A DNA stretch of 50,708 nt from a bacterium (GTDB lineage: Bacteria; Vulcanimicrobiota; Xenobia; Xenobiales; JADMJV01): the NCBI GenBank assembly GCA_030149525.1, contig JASBRJ010000393.1, forward strand, positions 1 through 50,708, given 5' to 3'. The notes beneath the pieces were generated by a model. That model searched no databases and was not told the DNA's origin. It worked only from the letters and a program-made list of their open reading frames with translations. Positions 8,431 to 16,788 of the stretch are shown here, piece by piece. Made by a program: the position numbers and the translations under genes. How positions within the stretch are numbered: position 1 is the stretch's first letter; the number at the start of each line of letters is the position of its first letter.

Positions 8431-9839
8431 TGCTCTTCTCCTAAACAAAACGTATCCTGGTAGCTCTCTCGCCGCTGCGCCGATTCCAGATAGCGGGAAA
8501 GAGCAGCATTTCTCTTCGCTCCCTTTTGCTGCAACAAGACCTGCATATCGTCAAGGGACCGCTTGGGGTCGTAGTACGGCTGGGCCTTGAGTTGGAGGAG
8601 AAACTCCAAAAGCTCCTCCACTTGAACGGTCGATTCCGAGGAGATGGCTCGCAGAGTTCTCAAGAAAGCTACGGGATTGAGTTCTTCTCCCTCACGTCGA
8701 ACATGGAGTCTTCGGCTTTGCACCCATTGGAAACGCCGACTCATTTCTGCATGACCTTTCTCTTCCAAACCGTAGACCTCCCAGGCGAAGAAGAAAAGCA
8801 TGGGCTGATGAATCCCCGCCGACTCGGCAAAGCGAAGACACGCTAAAATCTTACTCAACTCCCCTTGCGCTACAGCGGCCGCGAAGGGGCGGGCGAGAAA
8901 GCTCCGGTGTCGAACGACCAGGGTCTGGATAGAGGGAGGAGCCTCGCGGAGAAGAGCTTTGATCAAGAAGGACTCGAGTCCCGGCGCAATCAGCTGTTGA
9001 TATTGCTGCCCGATCTGCCGACACGGAAGCTGCTCAAGTCCACGAATATAGAAGTCTCGGCGAAAAGCTTGCGTCACGGGAAGTTCCGGGAAGTCGCGCA
9101 GCAGAAAGGCAAGGCTTTCATCGATCCTCGCGTTTTGCTCGGGACTTCTTTGCACAGAAAGCAGAAGGAGGACCAACACTTGTTTTCGGGGCTCAAGCTC
9201 GTCCACGGTGCCGCCCGGCAACCCCTCCAACTCCGACCAGAGAGAGCTGGAAGAACAGGAACTTAAAGCGGCTGTGAGACAGCCGAGAAGCGCCTCGACC
9301 CCATCCTGACGGGAAACCAGCCCTCTCAGAAGATCGTGCGGCTCTTTCATCTCCAGGAGGCTCTTGACCACCAGATCGGCCTGGGCTGCCGGCACTTCTC
9401 CGCAGAGCGACAGCAACTCCAAGAGTTCGAAGGTCTTTACGGAGGCTCCCTCTCCAGCCAGAGACTCTATGAGGCGAGTCGCTATCCAGCCGGCTTGCAC
9501 CCTGGGAACGTCATCGCATTTGCGAAGAAACTCGATGACACCGCGAAAACGGGTAGGCAGCTTTCGTTTCTGAAGAATCCTCAGAGTTCGAGACGGCCCG
9601 AGCCTCTGCAGGGCGAGATCGGTGTAGCGATGGGCTTGGTCCAGGCCGATGATGAGTGGCTCCAAGAACTGCTCCACCGACTCGACGCTCAGAGAGTCTC
9701 CTAACAGAAACCGCCGGAGTCGAGAAAACAACAAGACCTGGTCGCCGGCCAGGTGTGCTTTCACCACTTCTCGGGACACCTCCGAAAAGGTCCCATCCTG
9801 AAGAGAGACCTCCAGAGCCTGAACGATCTGTTTACTCAT
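8421..9839 (-). CDS. Hypothetical all-helical protein coupled to a hybrid kinase
   Basis: A 472-residue protein I do not recognise. It is leucine-rich and predicted almost wholly alpha-helical with repeated amphipathic helices, giving the look of a HEAT-like solenoid; there is no signal peptide, membrane segment or catalytic motif. A run of small residues, SSCSSSS, interrupts it at about 200. Its ATG overlaps the stop of the upstream hybrid kinase by 8 bases and its own end overlaps the PNPOx-like gene by 10, so kinase, this protein and the flavoprotein should be made together. A scaffold or partner of the kinase is possible but not shown. Confidence 0.6.
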   Translation of the reverse strand: MSKQIVQALEVSLQDGTFSEVSREVVKAHLAGDQVLLFSRLRRFLLGDSLSVESVEQFLEPLIIGLDQAHRYTDLALQRLGPSRTLRILQKRKLPTRFRGVIEFLRKCDDVPRVQAGWIATRLIESLAGEGASVKTFELLELLSLCGEVPAAQADLVVKSLLEMKEPHDLLRGLVSRQDGVEALLGCLTAALSSCSSSSLWSELEGLPGGTVDELEPRKQVLVLLLLSVQRSPEQNARIDESLAFLLRDFPELPVTQAFRRDFYIRGLEQLPCRQIGQQYQQLIAPGLESFLIKALLREAPPSIQTLVVRHRSFLARPFAAAVAQGELSKILACLRFAESAGIHQPMLFFFAWEVYGLEEKGHAEMSRRFQWVQSRRLHVRREGEELNPVAFLRTLRAISSESTVQVEELLEFLLQLKAQPYYDPKRSLDDMQVLLQQKGAKRNAALSRYLESAQRRESYQDTFCLGEEQWN

Positions 9840-11913
9840 GATGGTGAGAAGGGATGTATTTTTCTAGCAGTCTCTTCAACTGTCCAGGCCTTAACGGCTT
9901 GGTGATATAGTCGTCCATCCCCGCCTCCATGCACTTCTGTCTGTCCTGGACACTGGCGTTGGCCGTGACCGCAACGATAGGGAGCTCCCGACGAGAAAAA
10001 AGCTTTCGAATCTCTTTGGTGGCTTCCACGCCGTCGAGGATCGGCATGAGGTAGTCCATCAAAATCAAGTCGTACCGCTCTCTCTTAACCATCTCAACGG
10101 CCTCGAGACCGTTGATAGCAAGATCGTATCGACAACCTTGTTTTTCCAGAATGCGCGCCAGGAGCTTTTGGTTCACCTCATTGTCCTCCACCACTAGAAC
10201 TCGACAGTTGCTTATCCTAGACCGCTCGGCGCCCGACAAGCGGCGCTCCGAGGAGTCTCCCACGCTTCTTCCCACTAGAGACGCGACCACAAGAGCCAAA
10301 GGTTCGTGCCGAATAGGAGAAACCAGAATCCTGGTCAGGGAACGGAGTTCGTCCTCACCCTTGGCGACGGTATCGTAGCCGGACGAAACCAGAACCCGTG
10401 GCCCTGGAAAGCTTTCGATTCGCTGGAGGTTGGATTTTATGCGGTCCGCCCCTGTCTGTCCGTCCACTAGCGCCATTTGGCAGCCCTCAACCTCCTCCGG
10501 GAAGAGACACCCAAAATACCGGAGCTGTTCGGAAATGGAAGCACGGAAAATGGGGTCGTCGGAGGAGAGGTAAACCTTTATGCCGCTGAGGTCGGGAACC
10601 CGGGGCGACGGCTCCTCTCGACTGGGCAGAGCCAACTCAAACCAGAAAGTCGAGCCTTTTCCCTCCTCACTCTCCACGCCGATACGCCCGGACATAGCTT
10701 TCACCAGCCTTTGACATATGGCCAGACCGAGCCCGGTACCGCCGAAACGCCGGTAGGTGGAGGTGTCGACCTGCGTGAATTCTTGGAAAAGAGTCTCAAA
10801 TCTCTCTTTGGGAATGCCCACGCCTGTGTCATGGACCTCAAACCTCATGACTCCAGGGCGTTGAGCCGGAAATACCTCCACATGCACGGTGCCCCGACTG
10901 GTGAACTTGACTCCGTTGGAGAGAAGATTCAGCAGGATTTGGCGAAGCCGGACAGGGTCTCCGTTGACTTTTGACGGAAGTCGATGATCGACCACCAGGC
11001 TCAGGCCGACCCCTTTCTCCTGAGCCTGATAGTAAAGGAGATCCACCACGTCTTCGAGAGCCGTTCGCAGATCGAAACCGACCCATTCCAACTCCATCAT
11101 GTCGGCTTCCAGTTTGGAGAAATCGAGAATATCGTTAATGATGGCCAAAAGCGCCTCTCCCGAGCGACGGATAGTCGAGGTGTAGTCCTGTTGCTCTCGG
11201 TTGAGGGGCGTGTCGAGAAGAAGACCTGTCATGCCTATAACACCGTTGAGAGGAGTGCGAATTTCGTGGCTCATGGTGGCCAGAAAGAGTGAACGAGCTT
11301 CCACCGCCGCCTCCGCCTTTACTTTCGCTCGTTCTAACTCCACTGTCTTCTCTTGAAGCTTTTCCTGATTCTGAAAACCGAGACAAAGCCACTGGAACTG
11401 CTTCTGCCCCTGACTCAGGAGATAGACGAAAAAGAGCAGGAGAACCAGAGCCACGGGAAAGTTCGCCACCAGGATTGAGGTTGTGATGGTGGGGCCCATA
11501 ACCAGAGTCAGAAAAAGACGCAAGGAGGTGAGATCGGGAGCCAGAGCGGTGGTTGCGCCTGCACAGAGGCCTCCCATCACCATAAGAGTGAACAGTGCCG
11601 CCCAGTGAAAACTATCGAGATAAACGGCAAAGGAACTCAGAGCGCCCCAGGCAGTGGCCATCCCCAAAGTGTAGACCCTGAAAATGCTAATGAAGTCTGG
11701 TCCCGGTTGGCTGAGATGAGCGCGAACCAACCTGAGCCTGAGAAACGCTACTATCGTTAGCCCGATCAACGCAGTCCAGGTTGGAGCGGGATGCTCGTAG
11801 GCAAGGCGGGTGCTGAGAATGACAATGAGGCAAAGCAAAGGCGACACGAAAGAAGCGTCTATGCCCCGCCTGGCGAGAGTCTTATAGAGCTCTTTCTGAA
11901 GTCTTGCGTTCAA
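9832..11913 (-). CDS. Membrane hybrid histidine kinase with degenerate and intact receiver domains
   Basis: A 693-residue sensor kinase. Residues 1-170 hold about five membrane segments and no large periplasmic loop. A coiled coil leads into HisKA with H216 in [11 protein letters not shown]; the ATPase domain has [16 protein letters not shown] and GGTGLGLAI. Residues 445-548 look like a receiver that has lost its lysine (SPIR in place of KP). The last domain (570-690) is a complete receiver with D620 in [10 protein letters not shown]650 and K672. The start is a TTG preceded by AGGGG. Its stop overlaps the 472-aa gene. It faces the TPR/ankyrin gene across a 175-bp divergent gap. Confidence 0.9.
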   Translation of the reverse strand: MNARLQKELYKTLARRGIDASFVSPLLCLIVILSTRLAYEHPAPTWTALIGLTIVAFLRLRLVRAHLSQPGPDFISIFRVYTLGMATAWGALSSFAVYLDSFHWAALFTLMVMGGLCAGATTALAPDLTSLRLFLTLVMGPTITTSILVANFPVALVLLLFFVYLLSQGQKQFQWLCLGFQNQEKLQEKTVELERAKVKAEAAVEARSLFLATMSHEIRTPLNGVIGMTGLLLDTPLNREQQDYTSTIRRSGEALLAIINDILDFSKLEADMMELEWVGFDLRTALEDVVDLLYYQAQEKGVGLSLVVDHRLPSKVNGDPVRLRQILLNLLSNGVKFTSRGTVHVEVFPAQRPGVMRFEVHDTGVGIPKERFETLFQEFTQVDTSTYRRFGGTGLGLAICQRLVKAMSGRIGVESEEGKGSTFWFELALPSREEPSPRVPDLSGIKVYLSSDDPIFRASISEQLRYFGCLFPEEVEGCQMALVDGQTGADRIKSNLQRIESFPGPRVLVSSGYDTVAKGEDELRSLTRILVSPIRHEPLALVVASLVGRSVGDSSERRLSGAERSRISNCRVLVVEDNEVNQKLLARILEKQGCRYDLAINGLEAVEMVKRERYDLILMDYLMPILDGVEATKEIRKLFSRRELPIVAVTANASVQDRQKCMEAGMDDYITKPLRPGQLKRLLEKYIPSHHHE

Positions 11914-12088
11914 ATATTCGTCCCCTAGCGAAACCCTTTTGGACGTCTCTTCGAGGGAAAAACGAAAAAATCTGTTCCATGGCTCTCCCTTTTCTGGGCA
12001 GGCGACGGCCCCGGTCAGGCGAAGTATTAAGGGCCAATCACCATTTTGCAGGGGGCCCGTTCTGTCAGAAGACAGCGATAATCAGAAT

Positions 12089-14059
12089 ATGGAGATACTC
12101 GTATCTCTGCTGCTTGCCACAACGCTAGGCTGTGGAGTTGTGTCCTGCATTATGCTGATGCTGTTCTACAAGTTCATCGCCGGTGCGCTCTTTCCGTTTA
12201 TCGCCGGCGGCCTGATGTACGGTAGCTATCGCGCCATGGAGGCGATCAAGCCGCGCCCTCACGATCCCAAACACATGAGGATCCAGCAGAGCGTCGTGAT
12301 CGGCGGGTTGCTGGCCGTGGTGCTCGCCTATGTCGTGAGCGATTCGATCACACCAAAGGAACTGCTTTACGCAGGTGGAGGCATGAGCTTCCTAGCGCTG
12401 CTCTCTATCGCTCTCGACCAGTCTCGGATCGCAAGTTCAAGGCGCCAAGCCGATACGGCTATGAAGAACACCTTGGAAGCTCAGAAACATATCCGAGAGG
12501 GTGAAAACAAGACGGGCGAGGAGATGCTCCAGGAGGCCCTACTGGTGACCGAAGTGGCTTACGGCTCCTTCCATCCCCAGGTCGCCACCATCGTGCTCTA
12601 TCTGGCCGATCTTATGCGTCAGACCGAGAGGTTCGAAGCCGCCGGCATCCTTTACGAACGAGCCGTGGGTGTCTACGCCACACTGGGCTATGAGGGTCCC
12701 GAGTTCGTCAACGCCCTGACCGCCTACGCCGAGCATCTGCGACGCAAGGGAGAGTACGACTCCTGCTACGCCATGGCCGCAAGGGGAGTAACGGAGAGCA
12801 AGAAACTCCCTAACCGCAACGATCTCACAGGTCGCTGCTACATTATGGTCTCCCTGGCCCAAGCCGCCCAGGACAAACTGCAAGAAGCTTACGACTCCGC
12901 CCAACTGGCAACGGATCTCCTGGTTCGCTCCCTGGGCAAGGAGCATCCGGACACTCTCAGAGCCCGTGGAGTTACCGCCAATCACTGCGTACGACTGGGC
13001 CGCGTCGCCGAGGCGGAAAGAATCCTTCGAGAGGTCATCCTGGAGAAGCAAAACCTGGGCCAGGATGAAGACTCGGCCTTTCTGGGTCTGCTCATTGACC
13101 TCTCCCTGGTGCAGAAGGCCAAGAAAGTCTTCGAGGAACAAGCCTACAATCAGAATATGCTCAAGGCCGTGCGCCTCTACCGTGCCAGTGTAGGCCCTGA
13201 GTACGAACGGTCGGAGGAGTTGACCGAAATTCTCCCCGAGTATTTGGCTAAGGGAAAAATGCCGGAACTCCGAGAGTTCTACGACGCACTCTTCAAGCGG
13301 GAGTATTCGGCGGCCAGACGAGTTCTAGACCGATGTGAAGCCATTGCCAAGACGGCGGACAATTCCGATTGGACTCCTCTGCAATGGTGCAGCTTTTTTG
13401 ATGTGAGCGATCTCGCCTCAAGCTTGCTCTCTCGCGATGCCGACATCGAGTACGGTAAAGGCAAAGACCTCCCCGCCTACTACATCGCGGCCCGCTGGGG
13501 CTGTCGCGCAGTTCTCACCATGTTAGGGCGCAGGGATTGCGATTTCGAAATCCCCACCGGAGACGGCTCCCAGCCCATTCACGCTGCCGTCCGTTCCGGC
13601 GATCAACTGACCTTCGACACAGTCGTTACGAAACGCGTCACTCTGGATCGTCCCAACAAGCGGGGATGGACCCCCCTTCACGAAGCCGCCTACTGCGGAG
13701 AAAGAAAATTCCTCACAACCCTCATATCTAAAGGCCTAGACGTCAATTTTCAAGCTCCGGACCGCAATGAGTCTCCTCTCCACGCCGCCGTCCTTGGCGG
13801 GGACAAGGGTACGGTGGAAATTCTCATTCTCAATATGGCCGACCCCAACACACCCGACGCCCAATATGTTACTCCCCTGGGATTAGCCGAACGTCTCGGT
13901 CACAAGGATATTGCCGCTGCACTCAAGGCCTACGCAGAGAGTCAGCGAAAAGAGGCGACCGAAGAGGCTGAAGCAGAAGCCCGCGCCAAAGCAAAAGCGC
14001 GAGAGGCCCAGGCAAAAGCAGAAGCGGAACAGGAAGCAACGGTTAAGGAGGAAGGCTAG
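12089..14059 (+). CDS. Membrane-anchored TPR and ankyrin-repeat protein
   Basis: A 656-residue protein. The first 110 residues contain four hydrophobic segments (about 3-25, 30-47, 68-86, 92-108). Residues 130-340 hold TPR-like helix pairs of the kinesin-light-chain kind (FEAAGILYERAV, SLGKEHPDTLRARG). Residues 425-615 hold five or so ankyrin repeats, the clearest being RGWTPLHEAAYCGERKFLTTL and ESPLHAAVLGGDKGTVEIL. The end is a long Ala/Glu/Lys coiled segment. Both repeat types bind other proteins, so a membrane-attached scaffold is likely. I start it at the ATG before EILVSLL, where the membrane segment begins; no strong ribosome site is seen. It is coupled to the next gene. Confidence 0.8.
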   Translation: MEILVSLLLATTLGCGVVSCIMLMLFYKFIAGALFPFIAGGLMYGSYRAMEAIKPRPHDPKHMRIQQSVVIGGLLAVVLAYVVSDSITPKELLYAGGGMSFLALLSIALDQSRIASSRRQADTAMKNTLEAQKHIREGENKTGEEMLQEALLVTEVAYGSFHPQVATIVLYLADLMRQTERFEAAGILYERAVGVYATLGYEGPEFVNALTAYAEHLRRKGEYDSCYAMAARGVTESKKLPNRNDLTGRCYIMVSLAQAAQDKLQEAYDSAQLATDLLVRSLGKEHPDTLRARGVTANHCVRLGRVAEAERILREVILEKQNLGQDEDSAFLGLLIDLSLVQKAKKVFEEQAYNQNMLKAVRLYRASVGPEYERSEELTEILPEYLAKGKMPELREFYDALFKREYSAARRVLDRCEAIAKTADNSDWTPLQWCSFFDVSDLASSLLSRDADIEYGKGKDLPAYYIAARWGCRAVLTMLGRRDCDFEIPTGDGSQPIHAAVRSGDQLTFDTVVTKRVTLDRPNKRGWTPLHEAAYCGERKFLTTLISKGLDVNFQAPDRNESPLHAAVLGGDKGTVEILILNMADPNTPDAQYVTPLGLAERLGHKDIAAALKAYAESQRKEATEEAEAEARAKAKAREAQAKAEAEQEATVKEEG

Positions 14060-14476
14060 TTGGCGCAGTCCGAGATTCAGGAGCGCGTAGCCAAGCTCAA
14101 CACACAACTGCGTTTCGGACGCAAAAAGCCGGCTCTCCTGGAGGCCTATAAGCTGCGCGCGTATCTGCAGCTCAATGGCCTAAAGACTCAAGAGGCGCAG
14201 CGCGAAATCGCACGTGTTGAGAAAGTTATCGCCAAGCTGGAAGGTTCCAACGTCGGGGGCATTCAGAGATTGGTTAATTCCATTGTGAGCACCGTCAAAC
14301 AGTCTCTCAATCCCACCGAAGAAGAGTCCACACAGACCCTTCTCGACAAGATTGCCGAAGAGGAATGGAGAGCTCAGGATGAAGCGGAAGCGGCAGCCCG
14401 AGCCGAAGCGGAGGCGGCAGCTCAGGCCAACGCCGAAGAGTCTTCCGCGTCAGAAGAAGCCTCTATTTCACCTTGA
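14060..14476 (+). CDS. Hypothetical small helical protein coupled to the TPR/ankyrin gene
   Basis: A 138-residue, highly charged, helical protein with no known domain. Its TTG start follows the TAG stop of the upstream gene with no base between, and AAGGAGGAAGG lies just before, so it is probably translated by ribosomes finishing the upstream gene. The C-terminal third is an Ala/Glu-rich coil (repeats of EAEAAA type) like the C-terminal tail of the upstream protein, which hints that the two tails interact or share origin. The last 14 bases overlap the convergent lipoprotein gene. Confidence 0.6.
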   Translation: MAQSEIQERVAKLNTQLRFGRKKPALLEAYKLRAYLQLNGLKTQEAQREIARVEKVIAKLEGSNVGGIQRLVNSIVSTVKQSLNPTEEESTQTLLDKIAEEEWRAQDEAEAAARAEAEAAAQANAEESSASEEASISP

Positions 14477-15248
14477 AGCTGACGGAAGCGACTTCTTTCC
14501 CCTTGGAATCACTGTCGTAGATACGGACGTCGTAGTCTCCGGCTTCGGCGGGCGCTTTTAGCGAGGCGACTCCCCGCGACCGACCGTCCAGAGGTTGATA
14601 CACTAAATCGGCGGCATCTCCGTCTTCCTCTGATCCGTGAGCCGTCGCCGAGGGGACGACCCCAATCCAGGCGTCTTCGGCAAAGCTTGTGGGGACCTCG
14701 AAAGTGATATCCATGACGGAACCGGCTTCGACTTCAGCCGGAGGCTCCCAAGTGATACGCGGATCGTTGACCGGGTTCGGATCGGGTTCGACTTTGAAGC
14801 TTCGGCTGGCCACCTCTTTCCCGTCGGCGTCGTCATCGTTGAATCTGACGTCGTATTCACCGGGCTTATCGGGAGCCACGAGAAAAAACTTGGAACCATC
14901 CCTCAGGTAGTGAAATCCCAGATCGTTGGAGTCGTTGTCGGACTCCTTACCGTGAGGGATCTGTGAGGGTACAACCCCGATCCAGGCAGAATCCGCCAGC
15001 CCCGTGGCCACCGCCGTGACATTGATCTGTTCACCGGGCCGATAGACTTCTTTGTCCATTTGAACATCGGGCTGGAGAGCGCCCGAGACCATGCCGACCT
15101 CACCGCCGGGAGTTGCCGTGGCCCCAGGACTTGGAGAGGAGGCCACAGGAGGCCTAGGAATCGCTGTCTGCTCTGGAACAGGCTCCTTCTGACAACCGAA
15201 AACAAGCGGAACAAGAGAAACGATGGCGATGGCAAGTGATTTCTTCAT
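14463..15248 (-). CDS. Lipoprotein with two tandem copies of a beta-rich module
   Basis: A 261-residue lipoprotein: signal peptide MKKSLAIAIVSLVPLVFGC with the lipid-bearing Cys at 18-19, then a Pro/Ser/Thr linker. Two copies of a module of about 90 residues follow (about 66-155 and 163-261). Each copy contains AWIGVVPS, then H-G-(K/S)-E, an Asp-rich stretch, G-(E/D)-YDVR, and a final DGKEVAS or KGKEVAS with SFKV. The module resembles Ig-like or C2-like beta sandwiches but I cannot name a family; the acidic patches suggest Ca2+. An upstream ATG at 15269 has a better ribosome site (GGAGGG) and is an alternative start. It is divergent from the HtrA gene. Confidence 0.7.
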   Translation of the reverse strand: MKKSLAIAIVSLVPLVFGCQKEPVPEQTAIPRPPVASSPSPGATATPGGEVGMVSGALQPDVQMDKEVYRPGEQINVTAVATGLADSAWIGVVPSQIPHGKESDNDSNDLGFHYLRDGSKFFLVAPDKPGEYDVRFNDDDADGKEVASRSFKVEPDPNPVNDPRITWEPPAEVEAGSVMDITFEVPTSFAEDAWIGVVPSATAHGSEEDGDAADLVYQPLDGRSRGVASLKAPAEAGDYDVRIYDSDSKGKEVASVSFKVK

Positions 15249-15322
15249 AACAGGTGGTTTCCAATCCATGCGGCAATGCCCTCCAGCGAAACTTTCCGAG
15301 CCGAGTTGAATTGATAGCAAGA

Positions 15323-15339
15323 GCGGGAACTTATCCCGC
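15323..15339. promoter_or_regulatory. Stem-loop just upstream of the HtrA gene
   Basis: GCGGGA and TCCCGC form a perfect 6-bp stem with a 5-base loop, ending a few bases before the GAGAGGAG ribosome site of the protease gene. It could be an operator in the divergent 112-bp region or a leader hairpin. Confidence 0.3.
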
Positions 15340-15360
15340 CCCAGAGAGGAGTTACCGAGC

Positions 15361-16767
15361 GTGAAAACAGGTCAGTTCTTTATCCAATCCGTTCTTCTCA
15401 GCAGCCTCGTCTTCGGAGGATCGGCCGTCCTCGCCCAGCCGGTGGAACAACCGACCCTCACCCTTCAGCGAAATCGACAGGTGGAGCGCGAAATGGGCAC
15501 TTTCGCCCAGCTCGCGAAAGAATTGAAGCCCACGGTCGTCAATATCACCGTTTCCAAAACCCAGGTTTCCAGAACCTCTAGCCCCATGCCGATTCCGGAG
15601 CGATTTCGGGAACTCATTCCCAAAGAGATGTGGCCTGAGTTTCGCAACCCATCGCCCCAGCGCCGCCTGCAAGGCCAAGGCTCGGGTGTCATCATCTCCA
15701 AAGACGGGCAGATCCTTACCAACAACCATGTGGTGGACGAGGCCGACGACATCGAGGTCAAGCTTCACGACGGACGCGTCTTCAAAGCTCAAGTGGTCGG
15801 TCGAGACCCCAACACGGACCTCGCGCTGATCAAGCTGGAAAATGCCAGGGAACTGCCGGTCGCCGTGCTGGGCGACTCCGAATCGATGGCCGTCGGTGAC
15901 TGGGTTATGGCCATCGGCAACCCTTTCGGACTGGAAGCCACCGTAACCGTTGGAGTCCTTTCCGGCAAAGGTAGAACCATCGGAGCCGGACCTTACGACG
16001 ACTATCTGCAGACCGACGCCTCCATTAATCCGGGCAATAGCGGCGGGCCTCTCTTCAATATCGGGGGCGAGGTGATCGGAATTAACACCGCCATCGTTCG
16101 TGGGGGTCAGGGTATCGGCTTCTCCATCCCCATCAATCTGGCCAGAGACATCGCGACTCAGCTGAGGGAAGATGGAAAGGTTCACCGCGGCTATATCGGG
16201 GTGGGCATACAGCCGCTCACACCGAAACTGCGGTCGGCCCTATCTCTGGCTGCCGATGTGGAGGGTGCCCTGGTCTCAGCGGTGATGCCCGACGGACCGG
16301 CAGCGGCTGCCGGAGTCAAGGTTTCCGACGTTATCACGGCGGTCAATGGGGAGCCTGTGGCCAACAATCGCGAGCTGCTCAAAGAGGTCGCCAAACTTCC
16401 CCCCGGAAAAACCGCTCCGGTGACCATTCTCCGCGGCGACAAGACCATCGAGCTGAAGCTGAAGATCGCCGAGCGTCCCGTGGCCTTCGCCGAGGAGAAC
16501 GAAAGCACGCCCCCCGACGAAGATAATCAACCGACCATCGGGCTCAGCGTGCAGGAACGCCCCGACGGGAGCGGAGTCGTGGTCAGTGGCGTGCAGGCTA
16601 ATTCCCGAGCGGCCCGCGCCGGGCTCCGACCAGGGGATATCATTCGCCGGGTGGGGAAAACCGTGGTCAACAATCTGGCCGACTATCGAGCAGCCTTGAA
16701 AGGTCGTGACGATCTGGCCTTCCTGGTGGAGAGAAACGGTCGAACCGGCTTCGTTCTGATCGAGTAA
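15361..16767 (+). CDS. htrA: Periplasmic serine protease of the HtrA/DegQ family
   Basis: Protein quality-control protease of the periplasm (family S1C), 468 residues. The signal peptide ends at about ALA-QP (25/26). The catalytic triad is visible: H123 in TNNHVVD, D153 in NTDLALIKL and S227 in NPGNSGGPL. Two PDZ domains follow at about 276-368 and 390-466 and should bind unfolded chains or build the oligomer, as in DegP/DegQ. The start is a GTG with AGAGGAG upstream; residues 2-4 supply the positive charge of the signal peptide. It is transcribed divergently from the lipoprotein gene and converges on the metalloprotease gene. Confidence 0.95.
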   Translation: MKTGQFFIQSVLLSSLVFGGSAVLAQPVEQPTLTLQRNRQVEREMGTFAQLAKELKPTVVNITVSKTQVSRTSSPMPIPERFRELIPKEMWPEFRNPSPQRRLQGQGSGVIISKDGQILTNNHVVDEADDIEVKLHDGRVFKAQVVGRDPNTDLALIKLENARELPVAVLGDSESMAVGDWVMAIGNPFGLEATVTVGVLSGKGRTIGAGPYDDYLQTDASINPGNSGGPLFNIGGEVIGINTAIVRGGQGIGFSIPINLARDIATQLREDGKVHRGYIGVGIQPLTPKLRSALSLAADVEGALVSAVMPDGPAAAAGVKVSDVITAVNGEPVANNRELLKEVAKLPPGKTAPVTILRGDKTIELKLKIAERPVAFAEENESTPPDEDNQPTIGLSVQERPDGSGVVVSGVQANSRAARAGLRPGDIIRRVGKTVVNNLADYRAALKGRDDLAFLVERNGRTGFVLIE

Positions 16768-16788
16768 AAAACAACCCGCCGATCATGG

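Noticed and set aside
12530-13141. 200-codon minus-strand frame inside the TPR/ankyrin gene
   Set aside because: It mirrors the regular TPR codons and has no ribosome site or motif.
15352-16185. Long minus-strand frame (277 codons) inside the HtrA gene
   Set aside because: The plus strand codes for a protease with full triad and PDZ domains; the antisense frame has no features.
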